Of a DNA stretch of 64,000 nt, positions 25,248-34,479 are shown piece after piece. Source of the stretch: a virus. Each line of letters begins with the position of its first letter. Position 1 is the first letter of the stretch. The notes below the pieces were generated by a model. That model ran no database searches. It was given only the letters and a program-made list of their open reading frames with translations, and had not been told where the DNA came from. The DNA lies in the IMG/VR virus record IMGVR_UViG_3300017917_002374, positions 1 to 64,000 of that record; one strand, 5' to 3'. A program made the position numbers and the translations under genes.

Positions 25248-26081
25248 ATGAAACGTATTATAGCAATCAGTGCAGTATCTGTAATTCTTGCAGCATGTAA
25301 CAGTGCGCCCAAACGTGCGGAGGCACCGCCCATTCCTAGTCCTACGCCGCCTGTGACCAAAGATGTCACGGTGCCTGTGCAAGGCAAAGTGGATGCTCCG
25401 CCTACTCTGGACATTCCAGCATGGTACATCAAGGCACCTGCCAGCACAGACGACTATGTGTTTGTCACAGGCACTGCGGTGAGTTCCGATCTTGCCATGA
25501 GCCGTACCAAGGCACTGCTGGACGCACAAGTACAGTTGGCTGACAAGATCAATGGCATGCTCAACGCCATAACCAAGCAAACTCGTAAGGATGACAGTGG
25601 ACAGGTTGGCATTGACCGTACCAGTCAAACTGTGAAAAAGCTGATCATTGACACAGCTCTCACAGGCTATCATCTAGAGGACAGTCGTGTGATGAGCGAA
25701 AATCGCAACTATCGTACCTTTGTGCTGGTGCGCTATCCGCTGGGCGATGCTAACCGTTTGCTCAAAGACAAACTGCAACGCGAACGTCAGGACAAGGACG
25801 ATGTTGACAATGCCCTAGATGAGCTGGAACGTGAAATCAACTCACGCAAGAAAAAGCCGGCTGCACCTGCTGCGCTTGATGACAAACAGAGTCAAGTGCA
25901 AGACGACAGCACTGTTCTTGCTCAAGCGGATCCTGTAAAACGTCCGCTGACCATAGATGAAATTGTGGCTATTGAAAAACAGCACAATCTAGTGGATACC
26001 AAAAACATGGATCTGCGCCGTCGTAGAGCCGAAGCACTTACCAAGCCCGGAGCAACTGTGCAGAGATTTACTGTGCAATAA
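25248..26081 (+). CDS. LPP20-like outer membrane lipoprotein
   Basis: 277 residues from ATG 25248 (GAAAGGAAAC upstream). Lipobox VILAAC gives a lipidated Cys after a 16-18 residue signal. The mature N-terminus is proline-rich, then DIPAWYIKAPASTDDYVFVT and SRTKALLDAQVQLADKING match the LPP20-type lipoprotein domain. A C-terminal charged helical tail follows. Phage lipoproteins can block receptors or superinfection (as T5 Llp does); here that is only inference. Confidence 0.8.
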   Translation: MKRIIAISAVSVILAACNSAPKRAEAPPIPSPTPPVTKDVTVPVQGKVDAPPTLDIPAWYIKAPASTDDYVFVTGTAVSSDLAMSRTKALLDAQVQLADKINGMLNAITKQTRKDDSGQVGIDRTSQTVKKLIIDTALTGYHLEDSRVMSENRNYRTFVLVRYPLGDANRLLKDKLQRERQDKDDVDNALDELEREINSRKKKPAAPAALDDKQSQVQDDSTVLAQADPVKRPLTIDEIVAIEKQHNLVDTKNMDLRRRRAEALTKPGATVQRFTVQ

Positions 26082-26092
26082 CAGCTCTGCTC

Positions 26093-26133
26093 AAAAAAGC
26101 CCTCCTCGGTGTAAATACCAAGGGGGGCTTTCT
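26093..26133 (+). terminator. Rho-independent terminator
   Basis: Long hairpin AAAAAAGCCCTCC..GGT / ACC..GGGGGGCTTTCTT after the lipoprotein; its loop contains GTAAATA. Confidence 0.8.
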
Positions 26134-26134
26134 T

Positions 26135-26620
26135 ATGGCTAGACCAAATCCTATACGACGTATCATGCAATCCGCGCTGCCTAGTGTTACATATCAGCGA
26201 CAGAAACTTTTTAGGCCCTCTCCAAAAGATGTAAAATATGCGTATAAAATAATCAACAGGCATGTGTTTAACAATCAGCTGAAACTGCCACCTATCCAAC
26301 TGGGCGTGACCAGGGGCTATTGGGGCATGTGTATTGGGTTACACGAAGAAACTAGTCCTAACACTTTGTGCAGTCTAAAACTCAGCGACAAATACTTTTG
26401 TGTGCAATGGTTCATGAACACTCTGGCACACGAAATGGTACATCAATATCAATGGGACATCAATAGTGAATACAGACAGCAGCACGGACTGGAACCTTTG
26501 ATGAGCCACGGTCCTAGTTTTTTTGCCTGGCGTGATGTCATGGACTACTATGGACTGAGCTTGAAAACTGCACATGGACAGCGACGTTGGTTTGCACATC
26601 AAGATTTCAATAAGTGTTGA
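26135..26620 (+). CDS. SprT-like zinc metalloprotease
   Basis: 161 residues. HEMVH (HExxH) in NTLAHEMVHQYQWDI is the zinc site; GPSFFAWRD downstream gives the third-ligand region of SprT-like domains. The N-terminal part PSPKDVKYAYKIINRHVFNN matches the family. SprT/Spartan domains cleave DNA-protein cross-links in eukaryotes; the role in phages is unknown. Its stop overlaps the clpP promoter. Confidence 0.85.
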   Translation: MARPNPIRRIMQSALPSVTYQRQKLFRPSPKDVKYAYKIINRHVFNNQLKLPPIQLGVTRGYWGMCIGLHEETSPNTLCSLKLSDKYFCVQWFMNTLAHEMVHQYQWDINSEYRQQHGLEPLMSHGPSFFAWRDVMDYYGLSLKTAHGQRRWFAHQDFNKC

Positions 26621-26645
26621 CAAACTTCCCGCAGTTCTCTATAAT
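26617..26645 (+). promoter_or_regulatory. Perfect consensus sigma70 promoter for clpP
   Basis: TTGACA (26617-26622), 17 bases, TATAAT (26640-26645). With a terminator after clpP, the protease is a self-contained, strongly expressed unit likely read by host polymerase early. Confidence 0.85.
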
Positions 26646-26670
26646 TGACTCTAGTTAACCAGGAGTCAGT

Positions 26671-27261
26671 ATGCCCCATTTTGTACCTACCGTATTAGAA
26701 AAAACCAGCAACGGCGAACGTGCGTATGATATTTACAGTCGCCTGCTTAAAGATCGTATTGTGATGCTGGACACAGATGTAAATGAACATTCAGCCAGCC
26801 TTGTGGTTAGCCAATTGTTGTTCCTAGAAAGTGAAAACCCTGATGCAGACATTCTTTTCTATATTAACAGCCCTGGTGGCGTGGTTACTGCTGGCATGGC
26901 TATCTATGATACTATGCAGTACATTAAACCTGACGTATCTACTATTGTAATGGGCCAGGCCTGCTCCATGGGCAGTTTGTTAGCACAAGCCGGCGCAGCA
27001 GGCAAACGCTATATTCTGCCCAATGCACGTCACATGATACACCAACCGTCAGGGGGTGCAGGTGGGCAAGCCACAGACATGGAAATTCAGGTGCGTGAGA
27101 TACTCAAAATGAAGCGTACACTTACAGAAATCTATGTCAAGCACAATAGTGCAGGCAAAGTGTATGACGAAATCCTAGCAGACATGGAACGTGATTTCTT
27201 TATGAGCGCACATGAAGCTGTGACGTATGGACTGGCAGATCAAGTGATTGAAACCAGATAA
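26671..27261 (+). CDS. clpP: ATP-dependent Clp protease proteolytic subunit ClpP
   Basis: 196 residues. Serine peptidase forming the double-heptamer chamber that degrades ClpX-unfolded proteins. Catalytic triad visible: Ser in [10 protein letters not shown], His in [11 protein letters not shown], Asp in [17 protein letters not shown]. Handle and substrate-cleft residues [20 protein letters not shown] are intact. Together with ClpX (12.9 kb, with IGF loop), ClpS and the tmRNA it gives the phage most of a degradation pathway. AGGAGT before the ATG. Confidence 0.97.
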   Translation: MPHFVPTVLEKTSNGERAYDIYSRLLKDRIVMLDTDVNEHSASLVVSQLLFLESENPDADILFYINSPGGVVTAGMAIYDTMQYIKPDVSTIVMGQACSMGSLLAQAGAAGKRYILPNARHMIHQPSGGAGGQATDMEIQVREILKMKRTLTEIYVKHNSAGKVYDEILADMERDFFMSAHEAVTYGLADQVIETR

Positions 27262-27287
27262 TACCTAAAACTGTACCTGCGGTAAAT

Positions 27288-27317
27288 AATAGGAGACAGT
27301 TTGTCTCCTATTTTTTT
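27288..27317 (+). terminator. Strong terminator between clpP and the polyprotein cluster
   Basis: AATAGGAGACA, loop GTT, TGTCTCCTATT, then TTTTT. A GGTAAATA late-type element (27281-27288) abuts its left arm. The next ATG (27324) has no Shine-Dalgarno. Confidence 0.92.
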
Positions 27318-27323
27318 ATTATT

Positions 27324-28991
27324 ATGCGTCTAAACGAATTTGAATCACTGGATCTTGCTGTTAATTTTCATGACGAATTGAACCCAAAACTATGGGATGA
27401 CAATCGCATGCGTCCCGAAGTACGTGCAGCACTCATGCGTATCGCAGAAAATTTCAAAGATTTCTTGGGTGTTGATATCTATGATTTACTGGATATCACA
27501 GTAAGTGGTAGTAATGCAGCATATACCTATACTTCACACAGCGACATTGATCTACATCTTGTGGTCATGATTCCTGAAGCACACGAAACCGAACTCAAAG
27601 AACTGTTCACAGCTAAAAAATATCAGTACAATGATCAACACGATATCAAGGTACGTGGATTTGATGTTGAACTGTATGTGCAAGATGCAGAAGATCCGCA
27701 TCACAGCATGGGCATCTACAGTGTGCTCAACGATCGCTGGATCAAGCAGCCTAAAAAAGTACGGGCACAAATTGATGATATAGAAGTACAAGAAAAATAT
27801 CGCAGCATCAAACACAGAATCAATCGTGCTATTGTTAGCGACGACTACGACAGTGTGCAGCAGGTTTGGAACAGTGTGAAAAACATGCGCCAGACTGGTC
27901 TAGAACAAGGTGGTGAATTCAGCCCTGAAAATCTTGCATTCAAGATTCTGCGAGCAGACGGTACCTTGGAAAAACTCAAGCGTCATATGGGCAATCTCAA
28001 AGATGCCGAACTCAGCATACACGAAGCCACTAATGCTCCTAAAAGAAAAAGTGAAGTGTATCTAGACATGGATGGTGTGTTGGCAGATTTTTTTGCAGAG
28101 TATGCAAAACTGGCGGGCGTTCAAGGAACCTATAGAGACATACCTCCTGCCAAGACTGACCCTACCTTGAACAAAATGGTAGGTACTGATTTTTTTGCAC
28201 GATTGCCTAAGTTTGGATCCGCAGATACCTTGGTCAGCATGGTGACAAGTATATTTGGTCACTATAACATCTGCTCCAGTCCACTGCGCGGAGATCACGC
28301 CAACAGTGAAAAACAAAAACGTATTTGGATCGCAAAACATCTATCACCACAGCCTAAAGATATCATTATAACACCACGTAAAGAACGTCATGCAGTACAA
28401 GAGGATGGCACTCCTAATGTGTTGATTGATGACCGCGGTGACAACATTACCAAGTGGGAAGCAGCTGGCGGCGTGGGAATAAAATATCAAGCAGATGAAG
28501 ATGGTCTTGACACTGTGACTCGTGGATTAAAACGTGCTATGAAAATCATTGCAGGCAAAAAGCAGCTGGTGCCGCAAAAATTAAAAAGTCTAGATCGCAG
28601 CATGCCAGTGGCCACACAGGACGACCCCAAGCCTCTACAGGAAACCGTTAACCAATCAGAAGTGGTCAATTTTATTAAATTTGTTTATGACAGACTGCAT
28701 ATAGACGCTCCGCTACCACGCATCAAACTGCAACAGGAAAAAGAATCTCCAGATCAAAATCGCACTGGTTGGTATAACCCTGATACAAATGAAATGTGGG
28801 TGTACACAGGCAACAGAAATTTGATTGATATTCTACGCACGGTGGCTCACGAACTGGCACATCACAAACAAAGACTAGATGGTGACACTGCTGCCAACAC
28901 TGAACTGACAGACCTAGAAGGACAAGCAGATCAAGTGGCAGGCATAATTATGAAAATATATGTAAGAAAGCATCCGGAGATTATTGAATGA
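27324..28991 (+). CDS. Fusion: nucleotidyltransferase - HAD hydrolase - zinc metalloprotease, putative processed polyprotein
   Basis: 555 residues with three unrelated modules. Residues ~30-220: pol-beta-type nucleotidyltransferase, GSNAAYTYTSHSDIDLHLVV giving the GS...DxD signature. Residues ~243-415: HAD hydrolase, VYLDMDGVLADFF, with NVLIDDRGDN as motif IV. Residues ~445-555: metalloprotease-like, AHELAHHKQ (HExxH) and a downstream Glu in DLEGQADQVAG. The modules are separated by IHE/A (after residue 234) and LQE/T (after 440), both fitting the T4 prohead protease rule [LI]xE. First gene of the cluster with N-terminal MRLNEF. Domains are seen; processing is inferred. Confidence 0.8.
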   Translation: MRLNEFESLDLAVNFHDELNPKLWDDNRMRPEVRAALMRIAENFKDFLGVDIYDLLDITVSGSNAAYTYTSHSDIDLHLVVMIPEAHETELKELFTAKKYQYNDQHDIKVRGFDVELYVQDAEDPHHSMGIYSVLNDRWIKQPKKVRAQIDDIEVQEKYRSIKHRINRAIVSDDYDSVQQVWNSVKNMRQTGLEQGGEFSPENLAFKILRADGTLEKLKRHMGNLKDAELSIHEATNAPKRKSEVYLDMDGVLADFFAEYAKLAGVQGTYRDIPPAKTDPTLNKMVGTDFFARLPKFGSADTLVSMVTSIFGHYNICSSPLRGDHANSEKQKRIWIAKHLSPQPKDIIITPRKERHAVQEDGTPNVLIDDRGDNITKWEAAGGVGIKYQADEDGLDTVTRGLKRAMKIIAGKKQLVPQKLKSLDRSMPVATQDDPKPLQETVNQSEVVNFIKFVYDRLHIDAPLPRIKLQQEKESPDQNRTGWYNPDTNEMWVYTGNRNLIDILRTVAHELAHHKQRLDGDTAANTELTDLEGQADQVAGIIMKIYVRKHPEIIE

Positions 28992-30292
28992 GGTACCAAG
29001 ATTTTTTAGCGGAAGGCATACTGTTTGAATATGATAGAACAATCACTGCCAAGAACTATGGAGACAAGATTTTACTTGTAGCAGCCAAAGACCGTTGGCT
29101 GGTTGATCAAATTGCAGGACGCAATCGTCTAGGCATGAGCTTTCAAGAAGCAGTGAAAAAAGATCCTGCCATGATCATAGATGCTATTTTAGAAATACTA
29201 GAACGTGGCGATCCCACCCGCAATAAAGAATACACACAGGCCATTGCCAAGATGTATGCCAATGGTGGCATCATGGCAGAGGATGTGGTATCCACTCTAG
29301 CAGACTACCTGGCTAAGTTTGACAAGCTGAAACGCCGGAAGAAAATTCCGCCGCCACGTAACGACTTCAATCGTTACAAGAGCAAGGATGATTTCTATGA
29401 TGTGGTGGATGAATATCCTGACGAAGAAGCAGAAGACAAACCAGAAGAAAAAAAGAACGCTACGGAACTGTATCGTGATAGCAAACTGATTGTGACCATA
29501 CCCAATGATGTGGAAGCTGCCTGTTACTATGGACAGGGCACACGCTGGTGTACAGCGGGCAAGAACAATAACATGTTTGACTACTATACCAAGGGAGGCC
29601 GTCCACTGTATGTGATCATTCCACGACAGCAGGAGTACCCAGGTGAAAAGTATCAGTTTCACTTCGAAACCAAGCAGTTCATGAATGAACAGGATCGTCA
29701 GATTGGCGAAGACGGCATGCGCAAGCTGGTCAAGCGTTTTCCACAGTTGCCCAAGATCCTGCAGAAGCCTGCAGAGCAGTTCATGATTGCACCACTACTG
29801 TCGCAGGAATACAAGAACATCGTGATAGAAAGCACAGAAGAAGTTCAGAAGGCCACTGTGCAGTTGATCAATCAGTATGCTGACCGTATCATTGCATTTG
29901 GATTCAAGAGTTTGGATGGCTATGGTGTGCAATTGCCAGACGCAGCAAAACAGACCATTGCAGACAGCATGCGTGACTACTTGGCTGACTGTGTGAAAAA
30001 CATGGGCAGCTTTTGGCAGGAGATTACTGCCAAACCAGAACTGGCTCGTGATGAAGACAAGATTGAAAGCCTGCTGAGTGCCAACAGAAATCTACAGGCA
30101 GTGGCAGATAAAAGCGCAGCGGTGGACCAGCTGAAAGCAGCACTGGCACAGACCGGACAGAAGATTCACAAGGATGCAATGGCACACATTATTGAACTCA
30201 CAGTGCGTGATCCACTGTTCCGCTTCATGATGAAACAGGTGGCCAAACTGTACACCGCTAAACTACAGGAGCAGGGCCATGCGCTACAGTGA
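28988..30292 (+). CDS. WCTA-motif phage protein with capsid-targeting-like N-terminus
   Basis: 434 residues. Begins MRYQDFLAEG, strikingly like the capsid-targeting peptide of T4 internal proteins (MKTYQEFIAEA), with a potential cut LAE/G after residue 9. The centre carries GQGTRWCTAGKNNNMFDYYT then KGGRPLYVIIP, a motif I have seen in phage proteins but cannot assign a reaction to. The C-terminal 200 residues are helical. ATGA overlap with the upstream fusion and 14-base overlap with the next gene. Confidence 0.75.
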   Translation: MRYQDFLAEGILFEYDRTITAKNYGDKILLVAAKDRWLVDQIAGRNRLGMSFQEAVKKDPAMIIDAILEILERGDPTRNKEYTQAIAKMYANGGIMAEDVVSTLADYLAKFDKLKRRKKIPPPRNDFNRYKSKDDFYDVVDEYPDEEAEDKPEEKKNATELYRDSKLIVTIPNDVEAACYYGQGTRWCTAGKNNNMFDYYTKGGRPLYVIIPRQQEYPGEKYQFHFETKQFMNEQDRQIGEDGMRKLVKRFPQLPKILQKPAEQFMIAPLLSQEYKNIVIESTEEVQKATVQLINQYADRIIAFGFKSLDGYGVQLPDAAKQTIADSMRDYLADCVKNMGSFWQEITAKPELARDEDKIESLLSANRNLQAVADKSAAVDQLKAALAQTGQKIHKDAMAHIIELTVRDPLFRFMMKQVAKLYTAKLQEQGHALQ

Positions 30293-32141
30293 ACTGATTG
30301 AAAACACAGACAGCGACGATGATTTGTTTGCTAAACCATTGGCGGATAGAATTCGTGCTCGTTTGGCAGAGTTAGAAGATCAGGACTTTATGGAACCTGA
30401 GGACATGATTGACCAGGTGGCTGAGGAGTTCAATCTAGAAGTAGAACAAGTTTATGATCTACTGGATGACGAAGTATACGAAAACACAGATGACGATGAT
30501 CTGTTTGGCGGCAGTGATCGCGGGACGCCCTCTCCTGAGAAGGCAGTGGCCAAGTTCAAGATGTTTTTTCCTATAAACAAGCGTGTGAGCTGGAGTAAGA
30601 TGCATTTTGGAACCGTTGACCGCTTGTTTGGCTTCTCCACCGACTCACGTTTTCACGCAGGAGCCAGTTATGACAGACACAGCTACTGGGGCACACAGGC
30701 CTATACCAATCGCCAGACTGGCCTAGGCTTGCTGATCTATGAAGACAGTGGTCAAGGTACCTGGGCATATCTAGGCGCACAGAGTCGTGAGGATATGGCT
30801 CACATGATACAGCAGTTGATTGCAGCAGATCAGTTGGAAGATCCTGAGGCAGCAAAGCAACGTCGCCTGGCCAAACAACAAGGCCGTGCTGCTGCCGCTG
30901 AGAAAAAAGGCATTCGTGTGGGCGCCAAGATACGAGTACCCTACCAAGGACAAACTGCCACAGCAGAAGTGGTCAGCATTTCCAAGGCTGGTAAACTGAA
31001 CCTACGCATGATAGATGGACCAGATGCAGGACAACTGCACTCCTGGCAGCCCTCCGCACACAGCGTTAGAAAAGCAGATGTGCTAGGTGAGAATGATGAT
31101 GACGATGACGAGCTGTTTGGTGAGCCAAGATCCTACATGTTCATTGTGGCAGCTCCAGATGATGAAATAGTAGGAAACTACAAAAATATTGAAGATGCTC
31201 TAGACGCAGCACGATTTTTAGTAGATGATTATCTAGAGGCAGGCTATGAGGACACTGATGCTATTAGAGTTATGAAATACAAAACAGACAGTGATGGCAT
31301 GGTTGATTTTGACGAAGCAGGGGTCACAGTTGGCACTATCTATCTAGGCACAGGAGAACTGGCAGAAAATTTTGACGACGATGATATGTTCGCTACCCCC
31401 ACAATCAAGTTTGCTGACTTGTTCAACGAGTACGACGAGGATCAATTAATGGCACAAGGTTTTCAATATGGAGACCATCCTGAGCAGGACATTGAAATAC
31501 TCAACGACTATTTAGAAGACTATAAAGATTTCCGTGTGGTTGGTATCAGTGGCGGCGAGCATGACCTAGTGCTGCATCTAGACCGCAGCAGCAAACTAAG
31601 AGAAACAGACGATGATGAACTGTTTGGTTCACTAGCACTAACCGCTGCCAAGATTGGTAAACTGTTAGGTGCAGCAGGCATAACCAGTGGTGAAATCGTT
31701 GATCCTGAAAGCGTAAATCTAGCCTTGCACAGAATTGCGGCACTGGACAAGTATCGTATCCGGGCAGAAATCATGCAGCAGCAGTGGTTGAACATGGATG
31801 AAGACACTGCCTGGAACATGGTAGATGACATAGCCAATGTGGTATACGACATCAACGGTGACGGCTGGGAACCAGAAGACACCATCTACAACGAATCAGA
31901 TGATGAGCTGTTTGGTAAAAAGTGGCATGAGCGCATCAACATGAGCAGCATTGAGTTGGACGGCATAGATCGCAGTGACAGTCCTGACTTCTCAGATGCT
32001 CATGTGAGCTATGCAGAGTTTGACGACGGCAAGCCACTGAATAATGAACAGTTGGAATGGCTGACCAATGAGCTGGGCAGCACAGGTGAATTGCATGAGC
32101 TGGTCTGGGACAGTTTGCACGAGGGCCAGCATGCGTTATAA
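30279..32141 (+). CDS. Putative internal-head polyprotein with six DDDxLF modules (I)
   Basis: 620 acidic residues, start MRYSELIEN. Six acidic boxes of form D-D-D-[DE]-[LM]-F-[GA] follow [LIVY]xE-type sites: LIE/N (8), VYE/N (68), LGE/N (271), LAE/N (363), LRE/T (442), YNE/S (539). Between them are unrelated short segments of ~70-200 residues, one with a small beta-barrel look (GAKIRVPYQGQTATAEVVSI). This suggests a chain of small cargo proteins, each of which would carry a new acidic-LFG N-terminus if a gp21-like prohead protease cuts at the E. No enzyme motif is seen. Overlaps both neighbours. Confidence 0.7.
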   Translation: MRYSELIENTDSDDDLFAKPLADRIRARLAELEDQDFMEPEDMIDQVAEEFNLEVEQVYDLLDDEVYENTDDDDLFGGSDRGTPSPEKAVAKFKMFFPINKRVSWSKMHFGTVDRLFGFSTDSRFHAGASYDRHSYWGTQAYTNRQTGLGLLIYEDSGQGTWAYLGAQSREDMAHMIQQLIAADQLEDPEAAKQRRLAKQQGRAAAAEKKGIRVGAKIRVPYQGQTATAEVVSISKAGKLNLRMIDGPDAGQLHSWQPSAHSVRKADVLGENDDDDDELFGEPRSYMFIVAAPDDEIVGNYKNIEDALDAARFLVDDYLEAGYEDTDAIRVMKYKTDSDGMVDFDEAGVTVGTIYLGTGELAENFDDDDMFATPTIKFADLFNEYDEDQLMAQGFQYGDHPEQDIEILNDYLEDYKDFRVVGISGGEHDLVLHLDRSSKLRETDDDELFGSLALTAAKIGKLLGAAGITSGEIVDPESVNLALHRIAALDKYRIRAEIMQQQWLNMDEDTAWNMVDDIANVVYDINGDGWEPEDTIYNESDDELFGKKWHERINMSSIELDGIDRSDSPDFSDAHVSYAEFDDGKPLNNEQLEWLTNELGSTGELHELVWDSLHEGQHAL

Positions 32142-34479
32142 CGAGATCATTGAAAGTGCGGATGATGACGATGACCTGTTTGGTCGCGGTCTGCATCATC
32201 GTATCGCTGCGGCTCTACTGGCACAGGCCGAGGAAGACCAGCGTATCGCAGATGAAGAACGCGGACTAGGTGACCAGATTCATCGTAATGTGCAAAACGC
32301 AGATGAGTTTGAAGCACAAGCTAGAAACTATCGTTACATAGCAGACGCTTTTAATCAAAGCATGGCTCAGGGAGTTAAAGTTTATCGCAGTCTAGACCGC
32401 AGCTGGAAAGGTGCAGTGGATGATGTTGTGGACATTGAGCTTGACATGGACTTCCGCGACTATGTGAAACAGATTCCAGAAAGTGCGGATGACGATGACT
32501 TGTTCTCTACCAGTCCAAAGTTGGATCGCCGTCAAGAGCTGAAAGCCAAGGCCATTCGTCGCATAGAAAAGCGTGACGCACTGAACATACAGCCAGGCAC
32601 ACGACTCATGGTCAAATGGGACAATGGCAAATACTACAAAGGCAAAGTGGTCAGACTCACTCCCAGTGGCCGCGTGATAGCACAGGTAAAGTTTCACAAT
32701 GTGGGCTGGCCCTTGGAAAAGAACATCAGTCCACGTGACATCAAGCCTGAACACATCTTGAAAGAAACAGATGATGACATGTTTGCCAAGAACAGTCAGA
32801 TGAGCCAAGACATCAAAACCAAGCTAAAACAAATTGATGATCCTTATCTGCGCACTGTACGCAAGATTCGTGAGTTGGCAAAAACCAAATATGGTGCAAA
32901 AATTCGTGTGAGTGGTGCACCCAAGACATCGGCCCGCGGCAGAGCAACTGTTTGGGTGGGCGACTATGATGCAAATTATCAAATTCCAAAAACTACCCCT
33001 GAGGCCTATGCTGTAAAAAACGATTTAGAACAGATGGGATTTGAGTGTCGTTTTACAGACGCAGGTTGGCTCAGTGTCAAGGTTCCGCCAGTGTTCTCTG
33101 ATCTAATCAGCGAAGAAAGCGACGACGAGCTGTTTGGGCAAGAAGATGGCGCTCGTCTGGCACTGAAACTATTGAAACTGTTACGAGCAGCAGTGGCTCG
33201 CGATCCTCGTGGTGTGGGTGAAATGCTGAAACAGTACAGCAATGAAAACAGCACTCTGGCACAGAGAGTAGATTATACCTTGGATTACATGGCACAGGCC
33301 GTGGGCATGCCACGTGAGATATTTGACAAATACGCAGATGACTTTTTCATACTGCCATGGCCCACAGGTGTGGACATAAACCGTCCATGGCAGATCTGGG
33401 ATGCACAGGTGTTGGACCGAATCATTGAGACCATGCGACGAGTGGTTTATGGCCGGGACATGAATGAAAGTGATAATGACGATGACCTGTTCAGCCATAG
33501 TGTGCATGAAGAAGTGATATATCGTGTGGAAGAATATAAAAAAGGTCTTGAAAAACATCTAGAAGTAGTACAGCAGGCAGATCCTGAAGACGCAGAATAT
33601 CTTGAGGATGTGATCAATGATGTGAATCAAGTGTTGGCCAAATTGCAGAAAAATTGGATAGAAGGCATGGATGCACTGCTACAAGCATCAGATAGCGAGG
33701 ACTGGGCAGAAAATATCATGCACGAACTCAAGGCAGATAATATACCGTTGAACAGATACTACCGCGCACCTTGGCTGCGCGAAGACGCAGACGATGATGA
33801 ACTGTTTGGTGAAACTACCTTGGCAGATCGTGTGGCTGATTTAATCAAGCACAAGCAACGTGTACGCATTCTAGTACCTGGTGCCATGGGCTTTGTGCGA
33901 GCTGTATTTCATGGCAGCACTGCTATCAGTCGCAGCATGAAGAGCACTACACGCTACGCCTGGCCAGGACTGCACGGCGAACGAGCTAACGGCCTTGAGT
34001 TGGTACAAAATCCTGCCACACGCACCTGGGACATTGTAGAGCGAGACCAGGCTGTAAACATGCGTAAATACACAGAAGACATTGGTGACGATGAACTGTT
34101 TGGCAGCGGCTACAGTGCTGTGCAAAGACAGATCTATGAAACAGGCCGGCAAATGTTGCAAGCACTGAAAGACAGTTGGAAACAGGATTCTGTGCGCAGC
34201 GAATTTCAAACTTACATGGATGCCGACGATGGCGACGCTATGTTTGATCTTGTGCAGGATGTGACCAGAGTGCATGGTTGGCCAGCACTGGTAGTAGACA
34301 CTGTGATTCGTGAATACACTACCATGGAAGGACTCAACGACTTTGGCTGGATGCTGGAAGAAGGCAGCTTCAACGACCTAGAGGAAGCCTGGGAAAGATT
34401 TAGAACAGATAGAGAAATCAAAAACGAACCCTGGTTCCAAGCGGAAGCAGACAGATTTATGAAAAGAAAACTAAGATGA
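32131..34479 (+). CDS. Putative internal-head polyprotein with seven DDDxLF modules (II)
   Basis: 782 residues from ATG 32131 (an upstream ATG 32068 lies inside the previous gene in another frame; MRYNEIIES matches the sister proteins). Sites and boxes: IIE/S (8), IPE/S (117), LKE/T (212), ISE/E (328), MNE/S (446), LRE/D (551), YTE/D (649), each followed within 1-3 residues by an acidic run and LFG, LFS or MFA. Segments between boxes differ; one (about 150-205) is beta-rich with GTRLMVKWDNGKYYKGKVVR, Tudor/KOW-like. No catalytic motif recognised. Overlaps the previous gene by 11 bases and the next by 4. Confidence 0.7.
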   Translation: MRYNEIIESADDDDDLFGRGLHHRIAAALLAQAEEDQRIADEERGLGDQIHRNVQNADEFEAQARNYRYIADAFNQSMAQGVKVYRSLDRSWKGAVDDVVDIELDMDFRDYVKQIPESADDDDLFSTSPKLDRRQELKAKAIRRIEKRDALNIQPGTRLMVKWDNGKYYKGKVVRLTPSGRVIAQVKFHNVGWPLEKNISPRDIKPEHILKETDDDMFAKNSQMSQDIKTKLKQIDDPYLRTVRKIRELAKTKYGAKIRVSGAPKTSARGRATVWVGDYDANYQIPKTTPEAYAVKNDLEQMGFECRFTDAGWLSVKVPPVFSDLISEESDDELFGQEDGARLALKLLKLLRAAVARDPRGVGEMLKQYSNENSTLAQRVDYTLDYMAQAVGMPREIFDKYADDFFILPWPTGVDINRPWQIWDAQVLDRIIETMRRVVYGRDMNESDNDDDLFSHSVHEEVIYRVEEYKKGLEKHLEVVQQADPEDAEYLEDVINDVNQVLAKLQKNWIEGMDALLQASDSEDWAENIMHELKADNIPLNRYYRAPWLREDADDDELFGETTLADRVADLIKHKQRVRILVPGAMGFVRAVFHGSTAISRSMKSTTRYAWPGLHGERANGLELVQNPATRTWDIVERDQAVNMRKYTEDIGDDELFGSGYSAVQRQIYETGRQMLQALKDSWKQDSVRSEFQTYMDADDGDAMFDLVQDVTRVHGWPALVVDTVIREYTTMEGLNDFGWMLEEGSFNDLEEAWERFRTDREIKNEPWFQAEADRFMKRKLR

